64,000 bases of DNA from Corynebacterium jeddahense (GCF_028609865.1 NZ_CP063194.1:1364001-1428000); one strand, 5' to 3'; positions 51,379-63,489 are shown, numbered from the stretch's first letter. The notes: generated from the letters alone by a model not told the origin. Numbers and translations: made by a program.

Positions 51379-53550
51379 ATGACGCTGCCCCCCGAATTGC
51401 AGGCGATGACGAAGCGGAACTACCCCGCGGACTGGACGGAGACTGACACGAGGGCGGTGGATACGGCCAGGGTGCTCGCTGCCGACGCCGTTGAGCACTG
51501 CGGCTCCGGCCACCCGGGCACCGCGATGTCGCTCGCGCCGCTCGCCTACACGCTGTTCCAGCGCGTCATGGACGTCGACCCGGCGGACAAGGACTGGATT
51601 GGGCGCGACCGCTTCGTGCTCTCGAACGGCCACTCCTCGCTCACGCAGTACGTGCAGCTCTACCTCGGCGGCTTCGGCCTCGAGCTCGAGGACCTCAAGT
51701 CCCTGCGCACCTGGGCGTCGAAGACCCCGGGCCACCCGGAGTACAACCACACCGACCACATCGAGATCACCACCGGCCCGCTCGGCCAGGGGCTCGCCTC
51801 CGCGGTGGGCATGGCCATGGCAGCGCGGCGCGAGCGCGGCCTCTTTGACCCGGACGCCCCGGCCGGCGAGAGCCCGTTCGACCACTTCATTTACGTCGTC
51901 GCCGGCGACGGCTGCCTGCAGGAGGGCGTGACCTCCGAGGCGTCCTCGCTCGCCGGCACCCAGCAGCTGGGCAACCTCATCCTCTTCTGGGACGACAACC
52001 GCATCTCCATCGAGGACGACACCCAGATCGCGTTCACGGAGGACGTGCTCAAGCGTTACGACGCCTACGGCTGGCAGACGCTCACCGTCGAGTCCGGCGA
52101 GGACGTTGCCGCGATCGAGGCCGCCGTGGCCGAGGCGCAGGCGGAGACGACGAAGCCGACGATCATCCGGGTAAAGACCGTGATCGGCTACCCCGCCCCG
52201 AACCTCATGAACACCGGCGCGGCGCACGGCGCGGCCCTCGGCGCCGACGAAATCCGCGCCGTCAAGGAGGAGCTCGGCTTCGACCCAGCCGTCGACTTCC
52301 CCGAGGAGGCCGAGGTCATCGCCCACACCCGCGCACTGCGCGAGCGCGCCGCCGCGAAGCACGCCGCGTGGAACGAGAAGTTCGACGCGTGGGCCGCGGC
52401 GAACCCGGAGCGCAAGGCGCTGCTCGACCGCGTGAGCGCCCGCGAGCTCCCGGAGGACTGGGCGAAGGACTTCCCGACCTGGGAGCCGGACGCGAAGGGC
52501 CTGGCCACCCGTAAGGCGTCCGAGGCCGCGATCCAGGCCGCCGCGGCCGCGCTGCCCGAGCTGTGGGGCGGCTCCGCCGACCTCGCCGGCTCGAACAACA
52601 CCCTGATCAAGGGCGCGCCGTCGTTCGGCCCGGAGGCGATCTCCACCGGCAAGTTCCAGGCGGAGCCGTACGGGCGCAACCTCCACTTCGGCATCCGCGA
52701 GCACGCGATGGGCGCGGTGATGAACGGCATCGCCCTCCACGGCGGAACCCGCGTCTACGGCGGCACGTTCCTCATCTTCTCTGAATACCTCTACCCCGCC
52801 ATCCGCGTCGCGGCGCTTTCCGGCATCGACGGCTACTACGTGTTCACCCACGACTCGATCGGTCTCGGCGAGGACGGGCCGACCCACCAGCCGGTGGAGA
52901 CCCTCGCCGCGCTGCGCGCCATCCCGGACCTCGCGGTGATCCGCCCGGCCGACGCGAACGAGACCTCCGCCGCCTGGATCGCGGCGCTCGAGGCGAAGCC
53001 GCAGCCGAAGGCGCTCGCCCTGTCGCGCCAGAACCTCCCGGTGCTCGTGGGCACGAAAGAGAAGGCGTTCGAGGGCGTCGCCCGCGGCGCGTACGTCCTA
53101 GTCGAGGAGTCTGCGGACACGCCCGACCTCATCATCATGGCCACCGGCTCCGAGGTGCAGTACGCCGTCGAGGCCGCGAAGATTCTCGAGGCGGAGGGCA
53201 CCGCGACCCGCGTCGTGTCCATGCCGTCCATGGACTGGTTCATGGAGCAGGACGACGCGTACATCGACGAGATCCTGCCGCGCGACGTCAAGGCCCGCGT
53301 CTCGGTCGAGGCCGCGACGTCCATGCCGTGGTTCCGCTTCCTCGGCGAGCACGGCCGGGCGGTCTCGCTCGAGCACTTCGGCGCCTCCGCCCCGGGGGCG
53401 GAGCTGTTCGAACGCTTCGGCTTTACGACGGACAACGTTGTGCGCACCGCCCGCGACACCCTCGCGTGCGTGCGGGAGAACCGGAGCGTGGCCACAAGCG
53501 TGCGTGTCGGCGACACCGAGTCCGAGCCGACCCGCGGAGACGGAAAGTAG
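51379..53550 (+). CDS. tkt: Transketolase
   Basis: A 723-residue thiamine-diphosphate enzyme of the pentose phosphate pathway. TPP motif GDGCLQEG (about residues 176-183) to [10 protein letters not shown]-terminal [13 protein letters not shown], and the C-terminal Pyr domain [15 protein letters not shown] and [16 protein letters not shown]. First gene of tkt-tal-zwf-opcA-pgl. Start ATG 51379 has AGGA 6-8 nt upstream. A TATGCT at 51338-51343 could be the promoter -10. Confidence 0.97.
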   Translation: MTLPPELQAMTKRNYPADWTETDTRAVDTARVLAADAVEHCGSGHPGTAMSLAPLAYTLFQRVMDVDPADKDWIGRDRFVLSNGHSSLTQYVQLYLGGFGLELEDLKSLRTWASKTPGHPEYNHTDHIEITTGPLGQGLASAVGMAMAARRERGLFDPDAPAGESPFDHFIYVVAGDGCLQEGVTSEASSLAGTQQLGNLILFWDDNRISIEDDTQIAFTEDVLKRYDAYGWQTLTVESGEDVAAIEAAVAEAQAETTKPTIIRVKTVIGYPAPNLMNTGAAHGAALGADEIRAVKEELGFDPAVDFPEEAEVIAHTRALRERAAAKHAAWNEKFDAWAAANPERKALLDRVSARELPEDWAKDFPTWEPDAKGLATRKASEAAIQAAAAALPELWGGSADLAGSNNTLIKGAPSFGPEAISTGKFQAEPYGRNLHFGIREHAMGAVMNGIALHGGTRVYGGTFLIFSEYLYPAIRVAALSGIDGYYVFTHDSIGLGEDGPTHQPVETLAALRAIPDLAVIRPADANETSAAWIAALEAKPQPKALALSRQNLPVLVGTKEKAFEGVARGAYVLVEESADTPDLIIMATGSEVQYAVEAAKILEAEGTATRVVSMPSMDWFMEQDDAYIDEILPRDVKARVSVEAATSMPWFRFLGEHGRAVSLEHFGASAPGAELFERFGFTTDNVVRTARDTLACVRENRSVATSVRVGDTESEPTRGDGK

Positions 53551-53556
53551 GAGCAC

Positions 53557-54648
53557 ATGACTGCAATTGACGACCTGTACGAGGTGGGCACCTCCACCTG
53601 GCTCGACGACCTGTCGCGCGAGCGCATCGCCACCGGCAACCTCGGCGAGGTGAAGAAGGACAAGTCCATCGTCGGCGTCACCACCAACCCGGCGATCTTC
53701 GCCGCCGCGATGAGCAGCGGCACCCACTACGACGACCAGCTCGCCGAACTGAAGCTCGCCGGCACGACCGCCGACACCGCGGTGTACGCGATGAGCGTGA
53801 AAGATGTCCAGGACGCCTGCGACCTCTTCCGGGACACCTACGAGGAGACCGGCGGCAAGGACGGGCGCGTCTCCATCGAGGTGGACCCGCGCTTCGCGGC
53901 CGACGAGGCGCAGACCATCGCCCAGGCCCGCGAGCTGTGGCAGCTCGTGGACCGCGAGAACCTCATGATCAAGATCCCGGCCACCGACGAGTCGCTGCCG
54001 GCCGTCACGGCGGCGCTCGCGGAGGGGATCTCCGTCAACGTCACCCTCATCTTCTCCGTCGAGCGCTACGCCCAGGTCGTCGAGGCCTACAAGGAGGGCG
54101 TCCGCCAGGCAGCGGCGAACGGCAACGACGTCGCGGCGATCCACTCGGTCGCGTCCTTCTTCGTCTCCCGCATGGACACCGAGGTGGACAAGCGCCTCGA
54201 GGCGATCGGGACCGACGAGGCCCTCGCGCTGCGTGGCAAGGCCGGCATCGCGAACGCCCGGCTGGCGTACGCGCTGTTCCAGCGCGAGTTCGGGCCCCTG
54301 GACGTCGATACGCTGCCTGCCGGCGCGAACGTGCAGCGCCCCCTGTGGGCGTCGACGGGCGTGAAGAACCCGGCGTACCCGGCGACGATGTACGTCACCG
54401 AGCTCGCCGGCCCGGACACCGTGAACACGATGCCGGAGAAGACGATCGACGCGGTGCTGCGCGACGGCGGCATCCACGGCGACACCCTCACCGGCACCGA
54501 GACCGCCGCCCGCGAGACGTTCGCGGCGCTCGAGGCCGTGGGCATCGACATGGACGACGTCGTGGCCGTGCTCGAGCGCGAGGGCGTGGAGAAGTTCGTG
54601 GACGCGTGGCAGGAACTGCTCGATTCCATGACTGCTAGGCTCGCCTAA
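53557..54648 (+). CDS. tal: Transaldolase
   Basis: A 363-residue transaldolase (type 2) exchanging three-carbon units between sedoheptulose-7-P and glyceraldehyde-3-P. The Schiff-base lysine is in NLMIKIPATDESLPAV (about residue 139), and GVTTNPAIF lies near the N terminus. It is 6 nt after tkt with a TAGGAG ribosome site. Confidence 0.97.
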   Translation: MTAIDDLYEVGTSTWLDDLSRERIATGNLGEVKKDKSIVGVTTNPAIFAAAMSSGTHYDDQLAELKLAGTTADTAVYAMSVKDVQDACDLFRDTYEETGGKDGRVSIEVDPRFAADEAQTIAQARELWQLVDRENLMIKIPATDESLPAVTAALAEGISVNVTLIFSVERYAQVVEAYKEGVRQAAANGNDVAAIHSVASFFVSRMDTEVDKRLEAIGTDEALALRGKAGIANARLAYALFQREFGPLDVDTLPAGANVQRPLWASTGVKNPAYPATMYVTELAGPDTVNTMPEKTIDAVLRDGGIHGDTLTGTETAARETFAALEAVGIDMDDVVAVLEREGVEKFVDAWQELLDSMTARLA

Positions 54649-54649
54649 C

Positions 54650-56188
54650 GTGACGCAACCGCCCCGCCCCTGGTCGAACCCACTGCGCTCAGACGCCGAC
54701 AAGCGCTTGCCCCAGATCGCCGGCCCCTCGGGGCTGGTGATCTTCGGGGTGACCGGCGACCTCGCCCGGAAGAAGCTGCTGCCGGCGGTGTACGACCTCG
54801 CCAACCGAGGGCTGTTGCCCGGCGGGTTCACGCTCGTGGGTTACGGGCGCCGCGACTGGAGCAAGCAGGACTTCGAGGCCTACGTGCGCGAGGCGGTGGA
54901 CAACGGGGCGCGCACCCCGTTCCACGAGAACGTCTGGCGCCGCCTCGCGGAGGGGCTCGAGTTCGTGCAGGGCAACTTCGACGACGACGCCGCCTTCGAC
55001 CGCCTCGCCGCCACGCTCGCACGCAGCGACGCGGAGCGCGGCACGGCGGGCAACTGGGCCTACTACCTGTCGGTGCCGCCCGAGTTCTTCGCGGAGGTCG
55101 TCCACCAGCTCGACCGCAGCGGCATGGCCCGCGGGAGCGAGGGGCAGTGGCGGCGCGTGATCATCGAGAAGCCGTTCGGCCACGACCTCGCTTCGGCGAA
55201 GCAGCTCAACGAGGTCGTTGGCGCCGTCTTCGACGAGCGTTCCGTGTTCCGCATCGACCACTACCTGGGCAAGGAGACGGTGCAGAACATCCTCGCCCTG
55301 CGCTTTTCCAACCAGCTGTTCGAGCCGGTGTGGAACTCGCACTACATCGACCACGTGCAGATCACCATGGCCGAGGACATCGGGCTCGGCGGGCGCGCGA
55401 GCTACTACGACGGCATCGGCGCCGCCCGCGACGTGATCCAGAACCACCTCATCCAGCTCCTCGCGCTCGTGGCCATGGAGGAACCGACCTCGTTTTCCCC
55501 CGCCCAGCTGCGCGCCGAGAAGCTCAAGGTGCTGCGCGCTACCTCGGCGGTCGGCCCGTTCGGCAAGACCACCGCCCGCGGCCAGTACACCGCGGGCTGG
55601 CAGGGCTCGCAGCGCGTCGTCGGGCTGCGCGAGGAGGAGGGGTTCGACCCCGCCTCGACCACCGAGACCTACGCCGCCTGCACCCTCCAGATCGAGTCGC
55701 GCCGCTGGGCAGGCGTGCCGTTCTACCTGCGCACCGGCAAGCGCCTCGGCCGGCGCGTCACCGAAATCGCGCTCGTGTTCAAAGAGCCCCCGTACCAGCC
55801 GTTCACGGCCGGGCAGACGGACCTGCTCACGAACAACGCCGTGGTCATCCGCGTCCAGCCCGACGAGGGCGTGCTCATGCGCTTCGGCTCGAAGGTGCCG
55901 GGGCCCGGCATGGAGCTGCGGGACGTGAACATGGACTTCCACTACTCAGAAGCGTTCACCGAGCAGTCCCCCGAGGCCTACGAGCGCCTCATCCTCGACG
56001 CCCTGCTCGACGAGTCGAGCCTCTTCCCCACGAACTCGGAGGTGGAGCGCAGCTGGGAGATCCTCGACCCGGTGCTCGAGTACTGGGCCGAGCAGGGCAC
56101 CCCCGACGAGTACGAGGCGGGCACCTGGGGCCCGGCCTCGGCCGACCGCATGCTGGCCAAGGACGGCCGGACGTGGCGCCGCCCGTAA
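54650..56188 (+). CDS. zwf: Glucose-6-phosphate 1-dehydrogenase
   Basis: A 512-residue NADP-dependent enzyme, first step of the oxidative pentose phosphate pathway. Nucleotide motif GVTGDLARKKLLPA (about residues 28-41) and catalytic RIDHYLGKE (about 199-207). It starts with GTG one base after the tal stop. In corynebacteria its activity depends on OpcA, encoded next. Confidence 0.97.
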   Translation: MTQPPRPWSNPLRSDADKRLPQIAGPSGLVIFGVTGDLARKKLLPAVYDLANRGLLPGGFTLVGYGRRDWSKQDFEAYVREAVDNGARTPFHENVWRRLAEGLEFVQGNFDDDAAFDRLAATLARSDAERGTAGNWAYYLSVPPEFFAEVVHQLDRSGMARGSEGQWRRVIIEKPFGHDLASAKQLNEVVGAVFDERSVFRIDHYLGKETVQNILALRFSNQLFEPVWNSHYIDHVQITMAEDIGLGGRASYYDGIGAARDVIQNHLIQLLALVAMEEPTSFSPAQLRAEKLKVLRATSAVGPFGKTTARGQYTAGWQGSQRVVGLREEEGFDPASTTETYAACTLQIESRRWAGVPFYLRTGKRLGRRVTEIALVFKEPPYQPFTAGQTDLLTNNAVVIRVQPDEGVLMRFGSKVPGPGMELRDVNMDFHYSEAFTEQSPEAYERLILDALLDESSLFPTNSEVERSWEILDPVLEYWAEQGTPDEYEAGTWGPASADRMLAKDGRTWRRP

Positions 56189-56207
56189 GCCAGAGAAAGG
56201 TTCCGGC

Positions 56208-57137
56208 ATGATCATCGAACTCCCCAACACGTCGACGAAGGCGATCGCCGCCGAGCTCGCGAACGCGCGCGAGAGCCACTCGCTAGCCACGGGCCGCGTG
56301 CTCACCCTCCTCGTCGCCATCGACGACGAGGGGCAGTCGCGTATCGACGACACCCTGGCCACCCTCCGCGACGCCTCCTTCGAGCACCCCGCCAGGGTCC
56401 TCGTGCTTATCTCCGGCGACCCGGAGGCCCCGCCGCGCCTCGACGCCGAGGTCCGCATCGCCGCCGACGCCGGCGCCTCGGAGGTGGTGGTCATGTGGCT
56501 GCGCGGGGAGCTCACGGCGAACCTTGGGGCCGTCGTCACGCCGCTGCTCCTGCCGGACACCCCGGTGGTGGCGTGCTGGCCCGAGAAGGCCCCGGCGCAC
56601 CCGGGCCAGACCCAGCTCGGGCGCATCGCGCAGCGCCGCATCACGAACCTGCGGCGCGACACGCGCGGGATGACGCTCGAGCGCCTCGCCGCCGGCTACG
56701 AGCCGGGCGATTCCGACATGATGTGGTCGCGCATCACCCCGTGGCGCGGCACGGTCGCCTCCGCCCTCGACCGATACCCTGGCCGCGCGGTCCGCGGCGC
56801 CGAGATCGCGGGCGCCGCGGGCGATCCGAGCGTCGACCTCGCCGCCGGCTGGCTCGCCTCGAGCCTCGGCGTCGAGGTCGCCCGCCACGAGGCTCGTGGC
56901 GCCACCGACTTCCCCATCGCCCACCTCGCGCTGCACTGCGAGGGCGGCGACGTCGAGGTGGCGGTGCAGGACGCCCACACCGTGCGCATCTCCGCGCCGG
57001 AGCTGGCGGACTCGTTCGTCGCCGTCGGCGAGCGCACCGACGCGGAGTGCCTCGCCGAGGAGCTGCGCCACCTCGGCCCCGACGCGACCTTCGAGCGCGC
57101 GCTGCGCGGGCTGTCGGGGGTGCGCCGTGGGCTATAG
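56208..57137 (+). CDS. opcA: Glucose-6-phosphate dehydrogenase assembly protein OpcA
   Basis: A 309-residue protein required for assembly/activity of Zwf. Its family pattern includes PDTPVVACWPEKAP and the C-terminal block with a conserved ELRHLGPDATFERALRGL. AAAGGTTC lies 6-10 nt before the ATG. The 3' end overlaps pgl by 11 nt. Confidence 0.95.
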   Translation: MIIELPNTSTKAIAAELANARESHSLATGRVLTLLVAIDDEGQSRIDDTLATLRDASFEHPARVLVLISGDPEAPPRLDAEVRIAADAGASEVVVMWLRGELTANLGAVVTPLLLPDTPVVACWPEKAPAHPGQTQLGRIAQRRITNLRRDTRGMTLERLAAGYEPGDSDMMWSRITPWRGTVASALDRYPGRAVRGAEIAGAAGDPSVDLAAGWLASSLGVEVARHEARGATDFPIAHLALHCEGGDVEVAVQDAHTVRISAPELADSFVAVGERTDAECLAEELRHLGPDATFERALRGLSGVRRGL

Positions 57138-57819
57138 GGATCTTGCATCGCTGCTAGACGACGCCACCTCGCGGTTCACCACCCTCACCGCCGGCATCCA
57201 CGCCGAGGGCCGCGCCGCGCGCGTCGTGCTCACCGGCGGCACGGCCGGCATCGCGCTGCTCGAGCGCCTCGCCGACGCGCCGGTCGACTGGTCGCGCGTC
57301 GAGGTCTTCTTCGGCGACGAGCGCAACGTGCCTGTCTCCCACCCCGATTCGAACGAGGGGCAGGCCCGCGCGGCCCTCCTGTCGAAGGTGGGCATCCCGG
57401 AGGGCAACATCCACGGCTACGGCCTCGACGGCGGCCCGATGGACGGCGCCGTCGCCCGCTACCGCGACGTGCTGCAGCGCCACGCCACGGGCGGGTTCGA
57501 CCTCCACCTGCTCGGCATGGGCGGCGAGGGGCACATCAACTCGCTCTTCCCCCACTCCGCGGCCGTCCGCGAGCGCCGCGAGCTCGTCGTCGCCGTGACC
57601 GACTCGCCGAAGCCCCCGGCCGAGCGCGCGACGCTCACCCTGCCCGCCGTGCAGTCCGCGGATCACGTGTGGCTGCTCGTCTCGGGCGCGGGGAAAGCGG
57701 AGGCCGCCGCGCACGTGTCCGACGGCGCCGCCGCCGCGGAGGCGTGGCCCGTCGCCGGCGCCATCGGGCGAAAAGAAACGGTCCTGTTCGCCACCGAGGA
57801 CGTCACAGGACCGCGCTAA
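57127..57819 (+). CDS. pgl: 6-phosphogluconolactonase
   Basis: A 230-residue lactonase (DevB/SOL family) for the second oxidative pentose phosphate step. Motifs VLTGGTAGIALLERL, FFGDERNVP and LLGMGGEGHINSLFP are present. The GTG start overlaps opcA. An in-frame extension exists upstream but lies within opcA. Confidence 0.95.
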   Translation: MGYRDLASLLDDATSRFTTLTAGIHAEGRAARVVLTGGTAGIALLERLADAPVDWSRVEVFFGDERNVPVSHPDSNEGQARAALLSKVGIPEGNIHGYGLDGGPMDGAVARYRDVLQRHATGGFDLHLLGMGGEGHINSLFPHSAAVRERRELVVAVTDSPKPPAERATLTLPAVQSADHVWLLVSGAGKAEAAAHVSDGAAAAEAWPVAGAIGRKETVLFATEDVTGPR

Positions 57820-57832
57820 ACGGGCCGGCGGG

Positions 57833-58069
57833 TTACACCGCGTAGGTCTGGATGAGGTTCAGGCCGATGATGCAGGCGATCCAGATGATCGCCATGAGGA
57901 TCGTGATGCGGTCGAGGTTGCGCTCCACCGTCGTCGAACCCGACAGGTTGGCCTGCACGCCGCCGCCGAAGAGGCTGGACAGGCCGCCACCCTTACCCTT
58001 GTGCAGCAGGACGAAGATGGTCATCAAAATCGCGGCGATCACCAGCACGATCTCAAGCGCAAGCGCCAT
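57833..58069 (-). CDS. secG: Preprotein translocase subunit SecG
   Basis: A 78-residue SecG with two membrane helices around a glycine-rich loop (KGKGGGLSSLFGGG). It is a partner of SecYE. It sits between pgl (converging) and tpiA; in C. glutamicum ppc lies in this neighbourhood but is absent here. Confidence 0.93.
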   Translation of the reverse strand: MALALEIVLVIAAILMTIFVLLHKGKGGGLSSLFGGGVQANLSGSTTVERNLDRITILMAIIWIACIIGLNLIQTYAV

Positions 58070-58142
58070 GTGGGCGTCTCCCCTCGCAATAGGAAATGGT
58101 GCAAACTCTTGAAGAGCTTACACCATTAGAAGCCGAATCCCT

Positions 58143-58916
58143 TTACCGCGTCGCGTTCGCGGCGGCCGCGGCGAGCTTGGCAAAGTCCTGCCCGTCGAGC
58201 GACGCGCCGCCGACGAGCCCGCCGTCGACGTCGGGCTGGGTGATGATCTCGGCGACGGTGTCCGCCTTCACCGACCCGCCGTAGAGGATGCGGATCGCGT
58301 CCGCCGCCTCGTCGCCCGCGAGTTCGCGCACGAGCTCCCGGATGCCGTGGCAGACCTCCTGCGCGTCCTCGGCGGAGGCGACCTTGCCGGTGCCGATCGC
58401 CCAGACCGGCTCGTACGCGATGACCGCGTTGGTGAGGTCCACCCCGGCGAGCGACTCGCGCGCCTGCGTCACGACGTACGAGACGTGCTCCCCCGCCTCG
58501 CGCACCTCGAGCGGCTCGCCCACGCAGACGATCGGGGTGATCCCGTGCTCCTGCGCCTTCTTCGCCTTCGCGGCGACCTGCTCGTTCGTCTCGCCGTGGT
58601 ACTCGCGGCGCTCCGAGTGGCCAACGACCACCCAGCTGCACCCGAGGCGCTCGAGCATCGACGCCGAAATGTCGCCGGTGTACGCGCCGTTGTCGTGCTC
58701 GGAAACGTCCTGCGCGCCGTAGGTGATCTTCAGCTTGTCGCCCTCGACGAGCGTCTGAATCGAGCGCAGGTCGGTGAACGGGACGGTGAGCGCGATGTCG
58801 ACGGCCTCGTAGCCGTCCTTCGGGAACGCGAAGACGAGCTTCTGGGCGCTCTGGATCGCCTCGAGGTGGTCGTGGTTCATCTTCCAGTTGCCCGCGATGA
58901 GCGGTGTGCGTGCCAT
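58143..58916 (-). CDS. tpiA: Triosephosphate isomerase
   Basis: A 257-residue TIM-barrel enzyme. Catalytic His in VVVGHSERR (about residue 99), catalytic Glu in [12 protein letters not shown] (about 169), phosphate loop ILYGGSVKA. Third gene of gap-pgk-tpiA, 13 nt after pgk. Confidence 0.97.
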   Translation of the reverse strand: MARTPLIAGNWKMNHDHLEAIQSAQKLVFAFPKDGYEAVDIALTVPFTDLRSIQTLVEGDKLKITYGAQDVSEHDNGAYTGDISASMLERLGCSWVVVGHSERREYHGETNEQVAAKAKKAQEHGITPIVCVGEPLEVREAGEHVSYVVTQARESLAGVDLTNAVIAYEPVWAIGTGKVASAEDAQEVCHGIRELVRELAGDEAADAIRILYGGSVKADTVAEIITQPDVDGGLVGGASLDGQDFAKLAAAAANATR

Positions 58917-58929
58917 GTGTGATGCCTCC

Positions 58930-60141
58930 TTACTGCAGCACGGAAACGCCGGGGAGCTCCTTGCCCTCGATGAGCTCGAGGGAGGCGCCGCCGCCGGTGG
59001 AGATGTGGGAGAAGCCGTCCTCGTCGAGGCCGAGCGTGCGTACCGACGCCGCCGAGTCGCCGCCGCCGACCACGGTGAAGGAGCCGTTGTCCTTCGTCGC
59101 CGCGATCATCGCCTCGGCGACGGCCTTCGTGCCGTCGGCGAAGTTCGGGAACTCGAACACGCCCATCGGCCCGTTCCAGAACACGGTCTTCGAGTCCTTG
59201 ATGGCCGCGGCGTACTTCTCCGCGGTCTCCGGGCCGATGTCGAGGCCCATCCAACCCTCCGGGATCTCGTCGAGGCCGACGACCTTCTTCTCGGTGTCCT
59301 TGTCGAACTCGGCGCCCGCCGCGACGTCGACCGGAAGGAGCAGCTTGTCGCCGTACTTCTCGATGAGCCCCTTGCAGGTGTCCACCATGTCCTCCTGGAG
59401 CAGGGACTTCTGCACGTTGTGGCCCTGCGCGGCGAGGAACGTGTAGCACATGCCGCCGCCGATGATGACGGTGTCGGCCTTCTCCGCCAGCGCCTCGATG
59501 ACGCCGAGCTTGTCGGAGACCTTCGAGCCGCCGAGGACGACGACGTACGGGTGCTGCGGGTTGTCCTTCACGCTCGAGAGGGTCTCCACCTCCTTCTCCA
59601 CGAGGAAGCCGGCGTAGGCCGGGAGCTTCTTTGCCACGTCGTAGACGGACGCCTGCGCGCGGTGCACCACGCCGAAGCCGTCGGAGACGAAGGCGCCATT
59701 GTCAGCGGCAAGCGCCGCAAGCTCTTCGGCGAACGCGGAGCGCTCCGCCTCGTCCTTCGAGGTCTCGCGCGGGTCGAAGCGGACGTTTTCGAGGAGGAGG
59801 ATCTCACCCTCCGTCAGCCCGTTCGCGCGCTCGTGGGCGTCCTCGCCCGAGACGTCGCCCGCGAGCGGGACGAACTGGCCGAGACGCTCGGACAGGGCCT
59901 CGGCGACCGGGGCGAGGGAGTACTTCGGGTTGACCTCGCCCTTCGGGCGGCCGAGGTGCGCCATGACGATCACCTTGGCGCCCCCGTCGAGGAGGGCCTT
60001 GAGGGTCGGGATCGAGGCGTCGATGCGGCCCGCGTCCGTGATGTTGCCGTCGTCGTCGAGCGGGACGTTGAAGTCGGAGCGGACGAGGATGTGGCGGCCG
60101 TCCACGCCTTCGTCGAGAAGCTGCTGCAGTGTCTTGGTCAT
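58930..60141 (-). CDS. pgk: Phosphoglycerate kinase
   Basis: A 403-residue glycolytic kinase; N-terminal [13 protein letters not shown], the AHLGRPKG loop and C-terminal GGGDSAA nucleotide site. The ATG at 60141 has AAAGGAGA upstream; a start 11 codons earlier lacks one. It lies 88 nt downstream of gap with a terminator between. Confidence 0.97.
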   Translation of the reverse strand: MTKTLQQLLDEGVDGRHILVRSDFNVPLDDDGNITDAGRIDASIPTLKALLDGGAKVIVMAHLGRPKGEVNPKYSLAPVAEALSERLGQFVPLAGDVSGEDAHERANGLTEGEILLLENVRFDPRETSKDEAERSAFAEELAALAADNGAFVSDGFGVVHRAQASVYDVAKKLPAYAGFLVEKEVETLSSVKDNPQHPYVVVLGGSKVSDKLGVIEALAEKADTVIIGGGMCYTFLAAQGHNVQKSLLQEDMVDTCKGLIEKYGDKLLLPVDVAAGAEFDKDTEKKVVGLDEIPEGWMGLDIGPETAEKYAAAIKDSKTVFWNGPMGVFEFPNFADGTKAVAEAMIAATKDNGSFTVVGGGDSAASVRTLGLDEDGFSHISTGGGASLELIEGKELPGVSVLQ

Positions 60142-60180
60142 GGTTGTCTCCTTTGCTTCGTGAACATGGTCCATCGTATG

Positions 60181-60220
60181 AAAAACGGGCCCGCCGCGCC
60201 GTGAAGCGCCGCGGGCCCGC
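60181..60220 (-). terminator. Intrinsic terminator between gap and pgk
   Basis: On the minus strand a long GC-rich stem (CGGGCCCG arms with a GGCGC extension, loop about TTCAC) is followed by TTTTT. It would reduce read-through from gap into pgk, allowing gap to exceed pgk-tpiA. Confidence 0.8.
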
Positions 60221-60229
60221 AGGTTGAGC

Positions 60230-61399
<1,170 letters not shown>

Positions 61400-61480
61400 T
61401 CATGGGGGCGAATCCCGCCAAAACCACCCCCGGAGCCGAACGCCGCGGCCCCAGTGTGATGTCTGTCTCAGCAGGCGGTG

Positions 61481-62449
61481 CTACGTGGCCGGGGACCCGT
61501 GCGTGTCGTCGACCCCGAGCTCCTTCGCCCGCTTGTCGGCGAGCGAGAGCAGCCGCCGGATGCGCCCGGCGATCGCGTCCTTCGTCATCTGCGGGTCCGC
61601 GAGCCGGCCCAGCTCCTCGAGCGACGCGTGGCGGTGCTCGACGCGCAGGTACCCCGCCTCGGCGAGGTGCTCGGGCACGTCGTCGCCAAGAATCTCCATC
61701 GCCCGCTCCACACGCGCCGCAGCGGCCGCGGCCGCCTGCGCCGAGCGGCGGGTGTTCGCGTCGTCGAACGTCGCCAGCCGGTTGCCCGACTTCGACGTGT
61801 CCGCGCGCTGCTCCCGCTTGCGGTCCCACTCCAGGCGCGTCACCGGCGCGCCGATCCGGCTGAGCAGGATCCCGATCGTCTCCCCGTCGCGGATGCACAC
61901 CCGCTCCACGCCGCGGGTCTCGCGGGTCTTCGCCGTGACCCCCATCCGGCGCGCCAGCCCGACGAGCGCGAGCGCGGCCTCCTGACCCGGGCAGGCGACC
62001 TCGAGCGTCGCCGTGCGGCCCGGCTCGGTGAGCCGCCCGCGGGCGAGGAACGCGCCCCGCCACGCGGCCTCGACCGCGGCCATCGAACCAGAAATCACCT
62101 GCCGCGGCATGCCCACCACCGGGTGCCCCGACGCGGTGACCAGCTTGAGGCGGCGGATCACGTCGGCGGCCCCGTCCGCGACGCGCACCTCGTGGCGCGT
62201 CTCCCGGTTGTTCGGCCCCGGCGGGACCGTCTCGACGGCCGGCCGGACCGCGCACAGCTCACCGAGGGACTCGGCGAGCCGGGCGGCCACCGCCTCCTCC
62301 TCGAAGTCGGCGACGATCTCGACGCCCTCGGGCGCGGCGGCGATCCCGCCCGCAAAGCGGATGAGCGCGGTCGCCTCCGCGGCGCGCGCCTCGAGGCCGC
62401 CGCTCGGCGCCGCGAGCAGCTCGTCCTTGACCTTGGCCGTGAGCGCCAC
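61481..62449 (-). CDS. whiA: Sporulation/cell-division regulator WhiA
   Basis: A 322-residue WhiA protein: N-terminal homing-endonuclease-like domain and a C-terminal helix-turn-helix (AEAGYLRVEHRHASLEELGRLADPQ region). It regulates cell division genes in Actinobacteria. GTG start with GGGGAGG upstream. It follows yvcK on the same strand; the yvcK-whiA-rapZ order is conserved. Confidence 0.95.
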   Translation of the reverse strand: MALTAKVKDELLAAPSGGLEARAAEATALIRFAGGIAAAPEGVEIVADFEEEAVAARLAESLGELCAVRPAVETVPPGPNNRETRHEVRVADGAADVIRRLKLVTASGHPVVGMPRQVISGSMAAVEAAWRGAFLARGRLTEPGRTATLEVACPGQEAALALVGLARRMGVTAKTRETRGVERVCIRDGETIGILLSRIGAPVTRLEWDRKREQRADTSKSGNRLATFDDANTRRSAQAAAAAAARVERAMEILGDDVPEHLAEAGYLRVEHRHASLEELGRLADPQMTKDAIAGRIRRLLSLADKRAKELGVDDTHGSPAT

Positions 62450-62486
62450 CGGCGCCTCCCCTCATGTCTATTCGCTGGAGTGCAGT

Positions 62487-63467
62487 TTAGCGCGCCGCAT
62501 GCACGGCTTTGAGGGCAGCTGCCAACTTCTCCGGGTCGTGCCTCGTGGAGGCGCTGCCGTCCTCCGTCTGCTCCCCCAGCGGCATGAACGTCACCGCAGC
62601 GTCGAGCCCCGCCGCGGCGCGGGCGATGTTCTCGCGCTCGCCGGCGGTGGTGGCCGCGCGGTCGTCCGCGAGGAAAGCGTCGACACGAAGTTCGGGCGCG
62701 TGCTGCGAGAAGACGTGGATGTGGCGCTCGGTAGTGAACCCGTGGGTCTCGCCGGCCTCGGGCGTGAGGTTGAGGATGACCACGACCTTCGCGTCGGTGT
62801 CGTTGAGCGCCTGCGCGATCTCGGGGACGAGGATGTGCGGGATCACCGAGGAGAACCACGACCCCGGGCCGATGGTGACCACGTCCGCGCCGAGGATCGC
62901 CTCGACCGCGTCCGGGCTTGCGGCCGGCTTGTCCGGGGTGAGCCGGACCCGGCGAACCGTCCCGGGCGTCGTGGCGACGGCCACCTGGCCGCGCACCGAG
63001 CGCAGCACCCGCGGGTCGTCGTCGAGCCCGGCGACGTCCGCCTCGATGTCGAGCGGCCGCGGGCACACCGGGATAACGCGCCCGGCCGAGCCCGTCCACG
63101 CGGCGACCTGGTCGAGGGCGGCCTGCGTGTCCCCGAGCTGCTCCGCAAGGCCGGTGATGAGGAGGTTGCCCAGCGCGTGCCCCGCCATCGCGCCGTGGCC
63201 GCCGAAGCGGTGCTGCAGCGTACCTCGCCACCGCTCGCCGTCCTCACCCTCGCCGCTCAGCGCCGCGAGCGCCATGCGCAGGTCGCCGGGCGGGACGACG
63301 TCCATCTCGCGGCGCAGCCGGCCCGACGAGCCGCCGTCGTCCGCGACGGTGACCACCGCGTTGATGTCGCTCGCCCCCGCAAAGCGCGCCGCGGTAAGCG
63401 TCTGGTAGAGCCCGTGGCCGCCGCCGAGGCAGGTGAACGACGCCGGTTGTTCACTGGTGTGGTGCAT
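62487..63467 (-). CDS. YvcK/CofD-like gluconeogenesis factor
   Basis: A 326-residue protein of the CofD/YvcK fold. N-terminal nucleotide-sugar motif GGGHGLYQTLTAARF (about residues 15-29) and DDGGSSGRLRRE. In Bacillus YvcK binds UDP-GlcNAc and influences cell wall and carbon use. ATG at 63467; 22 nt after rapZ. Confidence 0.93.
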   Translation of the reverse strand: MHHTSEQPASFTCLGGGHGLYQTLTAARFAGASDINAVVTVADDGGSSGRLRREMDVVPPGDLRMALAALSGEGEDGERWRGTLQHRFGGHGAMAGHALGNLLITGLAEQLGDTQAALDQVAAWTGSAGRVIPVCPRPLDIEADVAGLDDDPRVLRSVRGQVAVATTPGTVRRVRLTPDKPAASPDAVEAILGADVVTIGPGSWFSSVIPHILVPEIAQALNDTDAKVVVILNLTPEAGETHGFTTERHIHVFSQHAPELRVDAFLADDRAATTAGERENIARAAAGLDAAVTFMPLGEQTEDGSASTRHDPEKLAAALKAVHAAR

Positions 63468-63489
63468 GCATTCCTTCCCAGGTCGCGCG

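Noticed and set aside
51223-52887. Long N-terminal extension of ctaB
   Set aside because: Open frame antisense to tkt; CtaB homology begins at about 51222 with a ribosome site there.
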